The notes: a model not told the origin generated them from the sequence alone. Positions 1 to 9,243 are shown, counted from the first letter of the stretch. The stretch: 64,000 bases of DNA from Serratia nevei (GCF_037948395.1 NZ_CP149940.1:2914001-2978000); one strand, 5' to 3'. Program-made: numbers and translations.

Positions 1-41
1 ATCAGCGCTCCAGCCACGGCAAACAGACGGATCATTTTCAT
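1..41 (-). CDS. N-terminus of a secreted protein (partial)
   Basis: An ATG read leftward from position 41 opens 13 complete codons, MKMIRLFAVAGAL, before the window ends. A basic start followed by a hydrophobic stretch is the beginning of a signal peptide, so the product is probably exported or a lipoprotein. A GAGAG stretch about 7 bases upstream could serve as ribosome binding site. There is too little sequence to name the family. Confidence 0.6.
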   Translation of the reverse strand, partial: MKMIRLFAVAGAL

Positions 42-291
42 TGTTATACTCTCGAACATGCGGGAGAGCGGCCAAATTACCCAACTTATCGTTTAAAAAG
101 AAGCATTCCGGCTCGGTTAAGCGCGTAATTTACATAACATTAAACTTCTGCGATGTTGGCGGCAACAACGGGCGGCGCCAGCGCTTTCCTTTCGGCCTTA
201 GGACAGCAATAAATTACCGTTACTTATGAACCACTGCGTCTTTGTCACATTCAGAGCACAATATTTTGGTGAAGTTTGCCCATAAAATCCT

Positions 292-297
292 TATAGT
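292..297 (+). promoter_or_regulatory. Candidate -10 box for the ArcZ-like sRNA
   Basis: TATAGT differs from the sigma-70 consensus TATAAT at one position and would place a start at about 303-305, just ahead of the ArcZ-like core. No good -35 box stands at 17 bases, so activator-dependent transcription is possible. Inference from sequence only. Confidence 0.4.
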
Positions 298-302
298 ATC
301 GG

Positions 303-372
303 CAAAGTGAGTATTACCGATTTCCCTGGTGTTGTTGTGTGTCTTGCCCCTCATCTTTGCAGGGGCTTTTTT
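303..372 (+). ncRNA. ArcZ-like small RNA
   Basis: This gene-free stretch contains GATTTCCCTGGTGTTG at 319-334. It is identical over 16 bases to the 5' end of the processed form of the Hfq-dependent sRNA ArcZ, the part that base-pairs with targets such as rpoS, sdaC and tpx. After it come 11 bases and a Rho-independent terminator (346-372), giving a transcript of about 70 nt if it starts after the -10 box at 292. E. coli ArcZ is about 120 nt, is cut to roughly 56 nt, and lies beside arcB. Here no arcB is present and the terminator stem sequence differs. This is either the ArcZ of this organism at another locus or a second sRNA sharing the seed. The seed match and terminator are seen; function is inferred. 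Confidence 0.65.
346..372 (+). terminator. Rho-independent terminator of the ArcZ-like sRNA
   Basis: GCCCCT (346-351) pairs with AGGGGC (361-366) around a nine-base loop and is followed by six Ts. No protein gene on the + strand ends upstream, which itself argues for a short RNA gene here. Confidence 0.7.
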
Positions 373-546
373 CCTTCCTTCCCCTTTATCCCAAGGCCCG
401 CTCACCGTTCGCGCACTAATGATTAAAATCATTCGCGATGCTTTCCTTATGCTAAATGACGTTGTGATTTTCACCCTTTCTTTCGGTGAGCCAGGCCCTG
501 TCTCTGGCTGACTGCATAACGTCAATGACATCAAGGACACGATTCT
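373..546. promoter_or_regulatory. Leader of the hydroxylase gene, with a 16-bp dyad
   Basis: The dyad AATGATT-AA-AATCATT lies at 418-433, and a second hairpin (GCCAG...CTGGC) at about 491-508. The dyad resembles a binding site for a dimeric regulator, but I cannot assign it. An AAGGA ribosome binding site precedes the ATG at 547. Confidence 0.35.
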
Positions 547-1308
547 ATGCCGGATACCGCATTGCCCCCTGCATCTCAGCGCCCCCTCCTGCACCGCCTG
601 CTGCTTAAAGCCGGGAAAAGATTCCTGCGCTGGAACGGCGAATTTCAGACCCGTCATTCGCTAATCTCGACTACGCCGCAGATCGGTAATCACGAATTTA
701 ACTGGGTGGCCACGCTGGAAGCCCATTGGCCGGCAATTCGGGAGGAGTTGGATCGGCTGCTGGAGCATCCGGAAGATATTCCCGCGTTCCACCAAATATC
801 GCCGGATCAGAAACGCATCTCTAAAGGGGATAACTGGAAAACCTTCGGGCTGTTTGTCTACGGGCAGCGGGTTGATGATAACTGCGCCATTTGCCCGCGC
901 ACCGCACAGGCGGTCAGCGAGATCGCCGGCATGCGCACCGCGATGTTTTCGATTCTTAAACCGCACTATCACATCGTGCCCCACAAGGGCCCGACCCGTG
1001 CCGTGGTGCGTGCGCACCTGGGGTTGATCGTGCCAAAGGATCGGGAAAAGCTGTGGATCCGCGTTGACGATCAGATCCTGCACTGGGATGAGGGCAAAGT
1101 GATTCTGTTTGATGATTCCTACGAGCACGAGGTCCGCAACGACACCGACGAGCTGCGTGCGGTGCTGTTTCTCGATATCGACCGGCCGATGGACAAGGTG
1201 GGTACGGCGGTGAATAAACTGCTGTTCAGCCTGATCAAAGCCAGCCCGTATGTGAAGCAGCCGCTGAAAAATCTGGCTAACTGGCATCGCCGCGATAAAA
1301 AAGCGTGA
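547..1308 (+). CDS. Aspartyl/asparaginyl beta-hydroxylase family dioxygenase (LpxO-like)
   Basis: The 253-residue protein belongs to the Fe(II)/2-oxoglutarate-dependent aspartyl/asparaginyl beta-hydroxylase family, which includes LpxO, the enzyme that 2-hydroxylates an acyl chain of lipid A. The core is clear: HYHIVPHKG (about residue 139), RAHLGLIVP (about 154) and DDSYEHEVRN (about 190), supplying the metal-binding histidines and the 2-oxoglutarate-binding arginine. There is no signal peptide. LpxO proteins are nearer 300 residues and carry an N-terminal membrane helix that I do not see, so a soluble hydroxylase with another substrate is equally possible. The start is supported by AAGGA eight bases upstream. 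Confidence 0.8.
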   Translation: MPDTALPPASQRPLLHRLLLKAGKRFLRWNGEFQTRHSLISTTPQIGNHEFNWVATLEAHWPAIREELDRLLEHPEDIPAFHQISPDQKRISKGDNWKTFGLFVYGQRVDDNCAICPRTAQAVSEIAGMRTAMFSILKPHYHIVPHKGPTRAVVRAHLGLIVPKDREKLWIRVDDQILHWDEGKVILFDDSYEHEVRNDTDELRAVLFLDIDRPMDKVGTAVNKLLFSLIKASPYVKQPLKNLANWHRRDKKA

Positions 1309-1412
1309 AGTGGCGGTTATGCCATAACCCCCACGCCCGTCGGTAGCGCGCCAGATAGCGCAGAGGGCGGAATGTCTGAATACGCCGCCCTCTTGCTGCC
1401 CAAGGTGTGACG

Positions 1413-1859
1413 TTACCTGGCCCAGTCCGGCTTGTTGAGGATATGATCCTGCCAGTCCACGACTTCGCTCTCGCGCACCGCGATATGCCGCACCGTGATG
1501 CGCTCGCCGTGCATCGCCGCCTTGGAGCCACTCAGCAGCGGGTGCCAAGGGAACAGCGGTTTGCCTTCACCGATCAGGCGATAGGCGCAGGTCGGCGGCA
1601 ACCAATCGAAGGTCGTAAGGTTCTCGCGCGTCAGTTTGATGCAGTCCTCTTCCAGCTCGAAGCGCCGCTCATAGTTACGGCATTGGCAGGATTTGATGTT
1701 GAGCTGGTTGCAGGCTACGTTGGTAAAATAAATCTCGTCGGTATCTTCGTCGATCAGCTTATTCAAACAGCATTGCCCGCACCCGTCGCACAGCGATTCC
1801 CACTCTTGTTCTGACATTTCCGCCAGCGTTTTCTGTTGCCAAAAAGCGAGTTGTGACAT
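1413..1859 (-). CDS. ycgN: YcgN, UPF0260 cysteine-cluster protein
   Basis: The 148-residue protein matches the YcgN family of enteric bacteria. Its most obvious feature is an N-terminal cysteine cluster, CDGCGQCC (about residues 24-31), with further cysteines at about 50, 58 and 60, in the style of the zinc/iron-chelating CxxCxxCC family. A metal-binding role is therefore likely, but no biochemical function is established. It is soluble with no signal peptide. It lies on the same strand as ycgM, which ends about 120 bases further right, as in related genomes. Confidence 0.9.
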   Translation of the reverse strand: MSQLAFWQQKTLAEMSEQEWESLCDGCGQCCLNKLIDEDTDEIYFTNVACNQLNIKSCQCRNYERRFELEEDCIKLTRENLTTFDWLPPTCAYRLIGEGKPLFPWHPLLSGSKAAMHGERITVRHIAVRESEVVDWQDHILNKPDWAR

Positions 1860-1980
1860 GTTAGCGTCCGGTTTCGGTAAATGGATAAGTCACCTGCGCA
1901 CAGGTTCGAGGGGGGACTATATAGACATTTTAGCCACAAGATGCAAGCTTTGCCGCCGACGGCGCCGGCGGCAAGAGAGA

Positions 1981-2637
1981 TCAGATCACGCGGGTGCTGA
2001 GCGTTTTGCCGTTCAGGCTGATTTTCAGCATGTCGCCGGAGGCCATCGGACCCACGCCCTGCGGCGTGCCGGTCAGGATGATGTCGCCGGCGCGCAGCGT
2101 GAAGAAACGGCTCATGTAGCTGATAAGCGGCAGGATCGGCGTGATCATGTCACGCGTATTACCCTGCTGGCGCAGTTGATCGTTAACGGTCAGCGACAGC
2201 TCGGCATTTTGCGGATCGCCGAATTCCGCCACCGGGATAAACCCCGACATCGGGCAGGAACCGTCGAAGGCCTTGGCCTTTTCCCAAGGCTGACCGGCTT
2301 TTTTAAAGCCCGCCTGCAGATCGCGCAGCGTCAGATCGAGCGCCACACCGTAGCCGGCGATCGCCCGCGCAACGCGGTCTTCGTTGGCCTGTTTCAACGG
2401 CGTGCCGATCAGTACCGCCAGCTCCACCTCATGATGCACCGCACCGAACTCTTTGGGGATGGCCACCGGCTGGCGAATGTCGCACAGCGCCGTTTCCGGT
2501 TTGATGAACACCACCGGCTCGACGGAAACCGCGCTGCCCATTTCCTTGATGTGATCGGCGTAGTTACTGCCGACGCAGACCACCTTGTTCACCGGGAAAT
2601 CGAGCAGCGAACCCTGCCAGTCTCTATGTTGATACAT
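1981..2637 (-). CDS. ycgM: YcgM, fumarylacetoacetate hydrolase family acylpyruvase
   Basis: The 218-residue protein is a full-length member of the fumarylacetoacetate hydrolase family, close to E. coli YcgM and eukaryotic FAHD1. It has the metal-site motif HHEVELAVLIG (about residues 68-78) and the typical C-terminal GDIILTGTPQGVG (about 189-201). These enzymes are Mg-dependent hydrolases or decarboxylases of acylpyruvates and oxaloacetate in the cytosol. The start is supported by a GGGAGAAG element upstream of the ATG. Substrate assignment rests on the family, not on this sequence. Confidence 0.92.
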   Translation of the reverse strand: MYQHRDWQGSLLDFPVNKVVCVGSNYADHIKEMGSAVSVEPVVFIKPETALCDIRQPVAIPKEFGAVHHEVELAVLIGTPLKQANEDRVARAIAGYGVALDLTLRDLQAGFKKAGQPWEKAKAFDGSCPMSGFIPVAEFGDPQNAELSLTVNDQLRQQGNTRDMITPILPLISYMSRFFTLRAGDIILTGTPQGVGPMASGDMLKISLNGKTLSTRVI

Positions 2638-2695
2638 ACCGCTTCTCCCAAACTGTAGAGGCTTGGCGCGCCAAGCCGATTATTGGTGTGCCGGA

Positions 2696-3718
2696 TCAAT
2701 GCCCGATCGCGTCCGCCATCATACCCACGGCGAGGGCGAAATAGTAAGAGCGATTCCAGTGCATGAGGGTGCGAAAATTATCATAGACCAGGAACGTCCG
2801 CCCCTGCAGATCATCCGGCGCGATGATCCAACCGCGCTGAACAGCGTGCGGCAAGGCACTGCCATCCGCACGACGCACCCCGCGTTGTTGCCAGGCGTTG
2901 ACGCTGCGCGCCTGCGCGTCTTTCAACCCCAGCTCGGCCCGATTGAAACCGGCGGGCAATTTGACCTCGCGCCCCCAGCCGATGCCGGCCTGCCAGCCTT
3001 CTTTGGACAAATAACTGGCCGTAGACGCGAAGACATCATCAATGTTGTTCCAGATATCGATGCGCCCGTCACCGTCGCCGTCCGCCGCGTAGCGCAAGAA
3101 AGAGCTCGGCATAAACTGGCATTGCCCCATTGCGCCGGCCCAGGAGCCTTTCAGGGGCGTATCGCCGACGTGCCCCTGCTCGACTATCTGCAACGCCGCC
3201 ATCAGCTCCTGGCTGAAAAAGGCCTCGCGGCGCCCTTCAAACGCCAGCGTCGCCAGCGCGGACACCACGTCTTCCCGCCCCTGAATCTTACCGTAGGCGC
3301 TTTCCATGCCCCACAGCGCGATGATATAGCGCCCCGGCACCCGATAGCGCTCGCTGGCGCGCGTCCATTGCGCCTGGCGCTGCCGGTACAGTTCGCGCCC
3401 CTGGCGCACCTTGGCGGGCGACATTACACGCCGCAGGTAGTCATCCAGGGTAATCTTCTGCTCCGGCTGATTGCGATCGGCCTTGATCACCCGATCGACG
3501 AAATGTATTTGCGCAAAAGCACGGTCAAGGGTGCTCTGGCTGATGCCCTGCTCCCGCGCCTGGCGCTTGAGTTGCTCGACATACGCCGGAAACTGCGCCG
3601 GATCCCGGCCGCTCGCCGCCAGCGTCGCCTCCTGTGCCGCCTGCGGTGCGCCCGGTATCAGCACACCGCCCAGCGCCAGCCAGGCGGCCAATACGGTTCT
3701 TCTCGCCGAACGTGTCAT
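2696..3718 (-). CDS. Lytic murein transglycosylase, MltB (SLT_2) family
   Basis: The 340-residue protein begins with a signal peptide ending near APQAAQ (about residue 28), with no lipobox, so it should be periplasmic. The body is the SLT_2/MltB type: the catalytic glutamate sits in WGMESAYG (about residues 125-132), followed by AGAMGQCQFMPSSF and a DGDGDGRIDIWN loop that resembles the EF-hand-like calcium loop of Slt35. Such enzymes cleave the MurNAc-GlcNAc bond of peptidoglycan with 1,6-anhydro product formation. It is not MltB itself, which is a lipoprotein encoded elsewhere. It lies 28 bases downstream of ycgL on the same strand. Confidence 0.9.
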   Translation of the reverse strand: MTRSARRTVLAAWLALGGVLIPGAPQAAQEATLAASGRDPAQFPAYVEQLKRQAREQGISQSTLDRAFAQIHFVDRVIKADRNQPEQKITLDDYLRRVMSPAKVRQGRELYRQRQAQWTRASERYRVPGRYIIALWGMESAYGKIQGREDVVSALATLAFEGRREAFFSQELMAALQIVEQGHVGDTPLKGSWAGAMGQCQFMPSSFLRYAADGDGDGRIDIWNNIDDVFASTASYLSKEGWQAGIGWGREVKLPAGFNRAELGLKDAQARSVNAWQQRGVRRADGSALPHAVQRGWIIAPDDLQGRTFLVYDNFRTLMHWNRSYYFALAVGMMADAIGH

Positions 3719-3746
3719 CGCGCCTCCCCTGGCCGTGGCCGCCGTC

Positions 3747-4019
3747 TCAGGCCTTGTCGCCCGCCAGATGCTGATTGAGCAGGTTTTCTACCGGCGGCGG
3801 GAACTGCAGGTAATAGCCTTCGTCTTTCAACGCCTGCTTCACCTTTTCGATATCCGCCGAGGCCAATTTCTTGCGCTCATCGAGCGAAAGCATCATGGCG
3901 AATTGCGGCACGCCGAAACTTTTCATCAGCTCTTCCGGCACACGAGAGAAATCGTCTTTTTTTTCGACATAAAGATAAGTTTGATCGCGTTTCGGGCTTC
4001 TATAGATCACACAAAGCAT
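3747..4019 (-). CDS. ycgL: YcgL domain protein
   Basis: The 90-residue protein is of the YcgL family (UPF0745), a small alpha/beta fold found next to minC in many gamma-proteobacteria. Family hallmarks are the N-terminal [16 protein letters not shown] and the C-terminal PPPVENLL. It is divergent from minCDE, with 136 bases between the two starts. Function unknown; some annotations link the family to RNase D/RNA processing by gene neighbourhood, and rnd is indeed nearby here. Confidence 0.9.
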   Translation of the reverse strand: MLCVIYRSPKRDQTYLYVEKKDDFSRVPEELMKSFGVPQFAMMLSLDERKKLASADIEKVKQALKDEGYYLQFPPPVENLLNQHLAGDKA

Positions 4020-4155
4020 TTTTTTAACTCTATTTAATTGAGGGAGCGTCTTGCCTGGATATAACTCTGACTATAACATGCTTATAGTACATCGGAATAT
4101 CGCACCCCGAGTGGTATTCCGGGGATTTAAAGTTGCTGAGACTGAGTCAGGATAG

Positions 4156-4851
4156 ATGTCACAATCGCCAATTGAGCTAAAAGGCAGCAGTTTTACCCTA
4201 TCGGTTGTTCATTTGCATAATTCGCAGCCTGAGGTAATACGTCAGGCGTTACAGGAAAAAGTTGAGCAAGCGCCCGCTTTTCTGAAAAACGCCCCTGTTG
4301 TTATCAACGTCGCAACGCTGGATGGCGATGCGAACTGGAAAGAACTTCAACAGGCTGTCGCGGCAGCAGGTCTGCGCGTTGTGGGTATCAGCGGTTGCAG
4401 AGATGAGCGTCAAAAGCGCGCGATAGCCCGTGCCGGGCTGCCGCTGCTGAGCGAAGGCAAAGGCCAGAAGATGGCGGCGCCGGAGCCTGCGCCTGCGCCC
4501 GTGGCGGCGGATAACGCCCCCGCTAAAACGCGTATCATCAGCACGCCTGTCCGTTCCGGCCAACAGATTTACGCCCGCAACTGCGATCTTATCGTGACCA
4601 ACAGCGTCAGCGCCGGCGCCGAATTGATTGCCGACGGCAACATTCATGTCTACGGCATGATGCGCGGTCGCGCACTGGCAGGCGCGTCAGGCGACACGCA
4701 ATGTCAGATTTTTTGCACCCACCTGGCGGCTGAGCTAGTCTCTATCGCAGGGCAGTACTGGTTGAGCGACCAAATCCCGTCCGATTACGTCGGGCAGGCC
4801 GTACGACTCAGCCTGTTGGATAACGCTTTAACCATACAACCTTTAAACTAA
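4156..4851 (+). CDS. minC: Septum site-determining protein MinC
   Basis: At 231 residues this equals the E. coli MinC length. The N-terminal domain (about 1-105) antagonises FtsZ assembly. A proline/alanine-rich linker follows (about 106-125), then the C-terminal beta-helix (about 126-231) that dimerises and binds MinD, with the conserved RSGQQIYA and [13 protein letters not shown] segments. It is the first gene of minCDE, with minD 25 bases downstream. AGGA precedes the ATG. The product acts with MinD at the inner membrane to block polar septation. Confidence 0.97.
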   Translation: MSQSPIELKGSSFTLSVVHLHNSQPEVIRQALQEKVEQAPAFLKNAPVVINVATLDGDANWKELQQAVAAAGLRVVGISGCRDERQKRAIARAGLPLLSEGKGQKMAAPEPAPAPVAADNAPAKTRIISTPVRSGQQIYARNCDLIVTNSVSAGAELIADGNIHVYGMMRGRALAGASGDTQCQIFCTHLAAELVSIAGQYWLSDQIPSDYVGQAVRLSLLDNALTIQPLN

Positions 4852-4876
4852 GCCCTTTTGACAAGGAATCCATTTC

Positions 4877-5689
4877 ATGGCACGCATTATTGTTGTTACA
4901 TCGGGTAAAGGGGGCGTTGGCAAGACCACTTCGAGCGCGGCCATCGCTACCGGCCTGGCCCAGAAAGGCAAGAAAACCGTCGTGATCGATTTCGATATCG
5001 GCCTGCGTAATCTTGACCTGATCATGGGCTGCGAACGTCGGGTAGTGTATGATTTCGTGAACGTGATTCAGGGCGATGCCACGCTGAATCAGGCGTTGAT
5101 CAAAGACAAACGCACTGAAAACCTCTATATCCTGCCTGCTTCGCAGACGCGCGACAAAGACGCGTTGACCCGCGAAGGCGTTGAAAAAATTCTCAACGAT
5201 CTCGGCGAGATGGATTTTGACTTCGTGGTGTGCGATTCACCGGCCGGTATCGAAACCGGTGCGCTGATGGCGCTGTACTTCGCCGACGAAGCTATCATCA
5301 CCACCAACCCGGAAGTGTCTTCGGTACGCGACTCCGACCGTATCCTGGGCATCCTCTCTTCCAAGTCACGCCGCGCCGAGAAAGGCGAATCGCCAATCAA
5401 GGAACACCTGCTGCTGACCCGTTACAACCCGGGCCGCGTCAGCCGTGGCGACATGCTGAGCATGGAAGACGTGCTGGAAATCCTGCGCATTCCACTGGTG
5501 GGTGTGATTCCGGAAGACCAGTCCGTGCTGCGCGCTTCCAACCAGGGTGAGCCTGTCATTCTGGATGCCGAGTCAGACGCCGGTAAGGCGTACGACGATA
5601 CCGTTTGCCGCTTGTTGGGGGAAGAACGCCCATTCCGCTTCATTGAAGAAGAGAAGAAGGGTTTCCTGAAACGCCTTTTTGGGGGATAA
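4877..5689 (+). CDS. minD: Septum site-determining ATPase MinD
   Basis: The 270-residue ParA/MinD ATPase has the deviant Walker A motif GKGGVGKTT (residues 10-18), the switch region DFDIGLRNLDL (about 38-48) and Walker B-like FDFVVCDSPAG. The C-terminal tail, EEEKKGFLKRLFGG, forms the amphipathic helix that attaches ATP-bound MinD to the membrane. It recruits MinC and is displaced by MinE, producing pole-to-pole oscillation. It sits between minC and minE with only 3 bases before minE, as in E. coli. Confidence 0.98.
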   Translation: MARIIVVTSGKGGVGKTTSSAAIATGLAQKGKKTVVIDFDIGLRNLDLIMGCERRVVYDFVNVIQGDATLNQALIKDKRTENLYILPASQTRDKDALTREGVEKILNDLGEMDFDFVVCDSPAGIETGALMALYFADEAIITTNPEVSSVRDSDRILGILSSKSRRAEKGESPIKEHLLLTRYNPGRVSRGDMLSMEDVLEILRIPLVGVIPEDQSVLRASNQGEPVILDAESDAGKAYDDTVCRLLGEERPFRFIEEEKKGFLKRLFGG

Positions 5690-5692
5690 ACC

Positions 5693-5962
5693 ATGGCCTT
5701 ATTAGACTTCTTTCTGTCCCGCAAAAAACAGACAGCCAATATAGCCAAGGAACGGCTGCAGATTATCGTCGCAGAGCGTCGTCGCGGGGACAGTGAGCCC
5801 CCGTATCTGCCTGATCTGAAACGCGATATTCTGGCGGTTATTTGCAAATACATTCAGATCGATCCTGAAATGCTGCACGTGCAATTCGAGCAGAAAGGGG
5901 ACGACATTTCGGTACTTGAACTTAACGTGACATTACCGGAATCGGAAGAAGCAGCTAAATGA
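5693..5962 (+). CDS. minE: Cell division topological specificity factor MinE
   Basis: At 89 residues (E. coli 88) it has the N-terminal membrane-targeting and anti-MinCD segment [20 protein letters not shown], followed by the dimerisation domain that includes [16 protein letters not shown]. It stimulates MinD ATPase and confines MinCD to the poles. It is the last gene of the min operon. A hairpin follows 14 bases after its stop. Confidence 0.98.
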   Translation: MALLDFFLSRKKQTANIAKERLQIIVAERRRGDSEPPYLPDLKRDILAVICKYIQIDPEMLHVQFEQKGDDISVLELNVTLPESEEAAK

Positions 5963-5976
5963 TTGCGACGCATTAA

Positions 5977-6007
5977 TTACCCCCTGTATATTTTATGCAG
6001 GGGGTAA
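5977..6007. terminator. Hairpin after minE
   Basis: TTACCCCCTG pairs with CAGGGGGTAA over ten bases around an AT-rich loop. There is no T-run after the stem on either strand, so it may protect the 3' end or terminate weakly between the convergent minE and rnd. A second imperfect hairpin (GTAAAT...ATTTAC) lies at about 6107-6127. Confidence 0.5.
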
Positions 6008-6199
6008 CTGTATGTGCATCCAGTTATTAAGCTTTATCGCCAGCAAAAAAGTGATTTTTCCCTTTGGGACAATTCCCAATTAACTTTGCCGCCGCCTCGT
6101 TTAAAGTAAATTCTGGCCAGATTTACCTTCAACGCATTATTTCCTGCCTATATTCACCCGAGCAGAGTTTCCCTACCCTGCCCTGGTGATAATCAGCGA

Positions 6200-7321
6200 T
6201 TAATAATCTTTCAGGATGTCCTGCAGCGGTGCCATTAATAGATCGCCGCGCCAGCCGCTGATTAATTCAGGGCGACTTTCGCCGTCCTTCAGTTTCCAAT
6301 GCCAGTTCAGCAATTGGTTAATTTGGCGACGGGATGCCAGCAGTTCGCTGCTCAACCCGCTTTGCTCGCTGACGGCAGCGATCGCCGCCTTGATGTCTTT
6401 GAACACCTTCTTGTAGCCCGGCTGATCGATAAGGTTAGCCAACGGCGCCGGCAACTCGGATTCTTCCAGCGCTTCGGCTTCCGCCACCAGCGCCAGCAGC
6501 GTTTTACCGTGATAACGGATCTCCGGCCCGCTCAGGCCCAGCGAATCCAGTTCTCCCAGCGAAGACGGCATATAGCGCGCCACCTGCCACAAGTTTTCCT
6601 CACGCACCACGAAGTTCACCGCCAGATCGCGCTCGCGTGCCTGGCGCAGCCGCCATTCCGCCAGCTTCTGCAGACAACCGAGCTGACGCGGGCGCAGCTG
6701 CCAGGCGTTGCTGATTTCGCGGTAGGCCAATGCCGGCGCCAGCGTCTCGCTACGGCGCTGGCACAGCAGCAGACACTCGTTATTGGCCGCCGCGGTCCAA
6801 CCGGCCTCTTCCGTCTCCTGCACCAGCTGTTTGGCCATCGGCAGCAGATAGAACACGTCGGCAGCCGCGTACACGCACTGCCTTTCAGTCAGCGGACGCG
6901 CCAGCCAGTCGGTGCGCGACTCGCTCTTGTCCAGCTCAACCTTCATGTACTCCGCCACCAGCGTCGCGAAGCCACAGGAGAGCGGCCGGCCGGTAAAGGC
7001 CGCCAGGATCTGGGTATCGACCATCGGCGTCGGCAGCGTTTTAAAGGCGTTGAGAAACACTTCGAGATCTTCACTGCCGGCATGCAGGAACTTCACCACG
7101 GCGGTGTCGGCCAGCAGGTCGACAAACGGCTGCCATTGCTTGATCGGCAGAGGATCGATGAGGGAGAGTTGTTCACCGTCGTAGAGCTGGATCAGGCCCA
7201 GCTGCGGATAGTAGGTGCGCGTTCTGACAAACTCGGTGTCCAGCGCAATCTGGGCATGCTTTCTCGCCTGCTCGCAGACCTGCTGCAATCCGGCATCGGT
7301 AGTGATCAACTGATAATTCAA
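6200..7321 (-). CDS. rnd: Ribonuclease D
   Basis: The 373-residue protein (E. coli 375) is a DEDD-family 3'-5' exoribonuclease for tRNA and stable RNA maturation. The exonuclease motifs are visible: ALDTEFVRTRTYYP (D and E at about residues 28 and 30), LHAGSEDLEVF (D at about 85) and YAAADVFYL (final D at about 155). Two HRDC RNA-binding domains follow, about 210-290 and 295-370. It is transcribed leftward, downstream of fadD, with a strong hairpin between the two genes. Confidence 0.97.
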   Translation of the reverse strand: MNYQLITTDAGLQQVCEQARKHAQIALDTEFVRTRTYYPQLGLIQLYDGEQLSLIDPLPIKQWQPFVDLLADTAVVKFLHAGSEDLEVFLNAFKTLPTPMVDTQILAAFTGRPLSCGFATLVAEYMKVELDKSESRTDWLARPLTERQCVYAAADVFYLLPMAKQLVQETEEAGWTAAANNECLLLCQRRSETLAPALAYREISNAWQLRPRQLGCLQKLAEWRLRQARERDLAVNFVVREENLWQVARYMPSSLGELDSLGLSGPEIRYHGKTLLALVAEAEALEESELPAPLANLIDQPGYKKVFKDIKAAIAAVSEQSGLSSELLASRRQINQLLNWHWKLKDGESRPELISGWRGDLLMAPLQDILKDY

Positions 7322-7349
7322 AACATCATTCTCTTGTAGGATTCAAACA

Positions 7350-7379
7350 CAACAACGCCGGCATTCACCGGCGTTGTTG
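7350..7379 (-). terminator. fadD terminator hairpin
   Basis: A perfect 12-bp stem (CAACAACGCCGG with CCGGCGTTGTTG, six-base loop) lies just after the fadD stop. The following T-tract is poor (TGTTTG), so termination may be partial before rnd. Confidence 0.6.
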
Positions 7380-7402
7380 ATAGTCAGACGCGAGAGCGAC
7401 AC

Positions 7403-9091
7403 CTAGGCGGCATCGGCCGGCTTCGGTGTTTTTTGCTCATCGCGCAGTTCTCGCCGCAAAATCTTGCCGACGTTCGACTTCGGCAGTTCATCGCGGAACT
7501 CAACAATTTTAGGCACTTTATACCCGGTCAGGTGGCGACGGCAATGGGTCAACAGCTCTTCCTTGGTCAGCGAAGCGTCTTTCTTCACCACGCAGATCTT
7601 CACCGTTTCGCCGGAGACTTCGCTGGGCACGCCAATCGCCGCACATTCCAGCACCTTCGGATGCTGGCTGACCACGTCCTCGATTTCGTTCGGGTAAACG
7701 TTGAAACCGGAGACCAGGATCATGTCTTTCTTACGATCGACGATGCGCACAAACCCCTGCTCGTCTACGGTCACCACATCACCGGTCGCCAGCCAGCCGT
7801 CTTTCAGCACTTCGTCGGTGGCTTCCGGGCGCTGCCAATAGCCTAACATAACTTGCGGCCCTTTGACCCACAGTTCGCCGGGTTCGCCCGGCGGCACATC
7901 GTGACCGTTGTCGTCCACCAGCCGAATGTCCGTCGACGGCACCGGCAAACCGATACTGCCGCTGTAGTGTTTCAGCTCGTAAGGGTTACCGGCCACCAGC
8001 GGCGCGCACTCCGTCAGGCCATAGCCTTCCAGCAGGTGTTTGCCGGTGGTTTTCTCCCACTTCTCGGCCACCGCTTTTTGCACCGACATGCCGCCGCCGA
8101 CCGAGAAACGCAGCGTAGAGAAATCGAGCTTGTGGAAATCTTCGTTGTTCAGCAACGCGTTGAACAAGGTATTGACCCCGCTCATGGCGGTGAACGGATA
8201 TTTGCCGAGTTCTTTCACCAGCCCCGGAATATCGCGCGGGTTGGTGATCAGCAAATTGCGCCCGCCCAGGTCGATAAACAGCAGGCAGTTCACCGTCAGC
8301 GCGAAAATATGGTAGAGCGGCAACGCCGTCACCACCAGTTCCTGCCCTTCACGGAACAGCGGCGAATAGGCGGCTTTGGCCTGCTCGAGGTTGGCCTGCA
8401 TGTTGCGGTGCGTCAGCATCGCGCCCTTTGCCACCCCGGTGGTGCCGCCGGTGTATTGCAGGAAGGCCAGATCGGCATTAATGATGTCCGGTTTCACATA
8501 TTGCAGACGCCGGCCGCGCTGCAGCGCGCTGCGGAATGAAATGGCGTCCGGCAGGTTGTATTTCGGTACCAGGCGCTTAACGTACTTGACCACGAAGTTG
8601 ACCAGCGTGCCTTTGGCGGCCGAAAGCTGATCGCCCATGCGCGTCAGGATCACGTGTTTGACCTGGGTGTTGAACACCACTTTTTCCAGCGTATGGGCAA
8701 AGTTGGAGACGATGACGATGGCGCTGGCACCGCTGTCGTTCAACTGGTGCTCCAGCTCGCGCGGGGTATACAGCGGGTTGACGTTGACCACCACCATGCC
8801 GGCGCGCAGAATGCCGAACAGCGCGATGGGGTATTGCAACAGGTTTGGCATCATCAGCGCGACGCGGTCGCCCTTCTTCAGGCCCAGTTCATTTTGCAGG
8901 TAAGCCGCGAAAGCCCGGCTGCGTTCTTCCAGTTTGCGGAAGGTCATCACCTCGCCCATGTTGATAAAGGCGGGCTGATCGGCATAGCGCTGCACGGCAT
9001 GCTCAAACATTTCGATCAACGACGAATAGCGATCGGCATCAATCTCTGCGGGCACATCTGCCGGATACCGTTTTAACCAGACCTTATCCAA
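7403..9091 (-). CDS. fadD: Long-chain fatty acid--CoA ligase FadD
   Basis: FadD activates imported long-chain fatty acids to acyl-CoA at the inner membrane. AMP-binding motifs are [16 protein letters not shown] (about 210-225), [11 protein letters not shown] and the fatty-acyl signature [16 protein letters not shown], with the C-terminal [18 protein letters not shown] place the start at TTG 9091 rather than the in-frame ATG at 9136. AGGAG stands eight bases before the TTG, and the protein then begins [14 protein letters not shown] (M at position 1), matching E. coli FadD (561 residues; here 562). A FadR-type operator lies about 75 bases upstream. Confidence 0.96.
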   Translation of the reverse strand: MDKVWLKRYPADVPAEIDADRYSSLIEMFEHAVQRYADQPAFINMGEVMTFRKLEERSRAFAAYLQNELGLKKGDRVALMMPNLLQYPIALFGILRAGMVVVNVNPLYTPRELEHQLNDSGASAIVIVSNFAHTLEKVVFNTQVKHVILTRMGDQLSAAKGTLVNFVVKYVKRLVPKYNLPDAISFRSALQRGRRLQYVKPDIINADLAFLQYTGGTTGVAKGAMLTHRNMQANLEQAKAAYSPLFREGQELVVTALPLYHIFALTVNCLLFIDLGGRNLLITNPRDIPGLVKELGKYPFTAMSGVNTLFNALLNNEDFHKLDFSTLRFSVGGGMSVQKAVAEKWEKTTGKHLLEGYGLTECAPLVAGNPYELKHYSGSIGLPVPSTDIRLVDDNGHDVPPGEPGELWVKGPQVMLGYWQRPEATDEVLKDGWLATGDVVTVDEQGFVRIVDRKKDMILVSGFNVYPNEIEDVVSQHPKVLECAAIGVPSEVSGETVKICVVKKDASLTKEELLTHCRRHLTGYKVPKIVEFRDELPKSNVGKILRRELRDEQKTPKPADAA

Positions 9092-9164
9092 GGTATTACT
9101 CCTGAAATCATTACTAATTATCATCGCAGCCCTCAAACTCGCAGCCTAACCATAACAATATTTT

Positions 9165-9181
9165 AACTCAGCAGACCAGTT
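9165..9181 (-). promoter_or_regulatory. Candidate FadR operator of fadD
   Basis: Read on the minus strand the site is AACTGGTCTGCTGAGTT. Its left half, CTGGTC, and the outer AAC/GTT match known FadR operators, which centre on TGGTCNGACCA; the right half is weaker. FadR represses fadD when no acyl-CoA is present. Confidence 0.55.
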
Positions 9182-9243
9182 CGGGTTTTAAACATTATTC
9201 AGGTTGCGATGTACGTCACTAATTGTCGGATATTCCTTATCCC

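Noticed and set aside
220..657. 145-codon minus-strand frame over the ArcZ-like locus
   Set aside because: It overlaps the sRNA, the hydroxylase promoter and its start; no ribosome binding site or domain.
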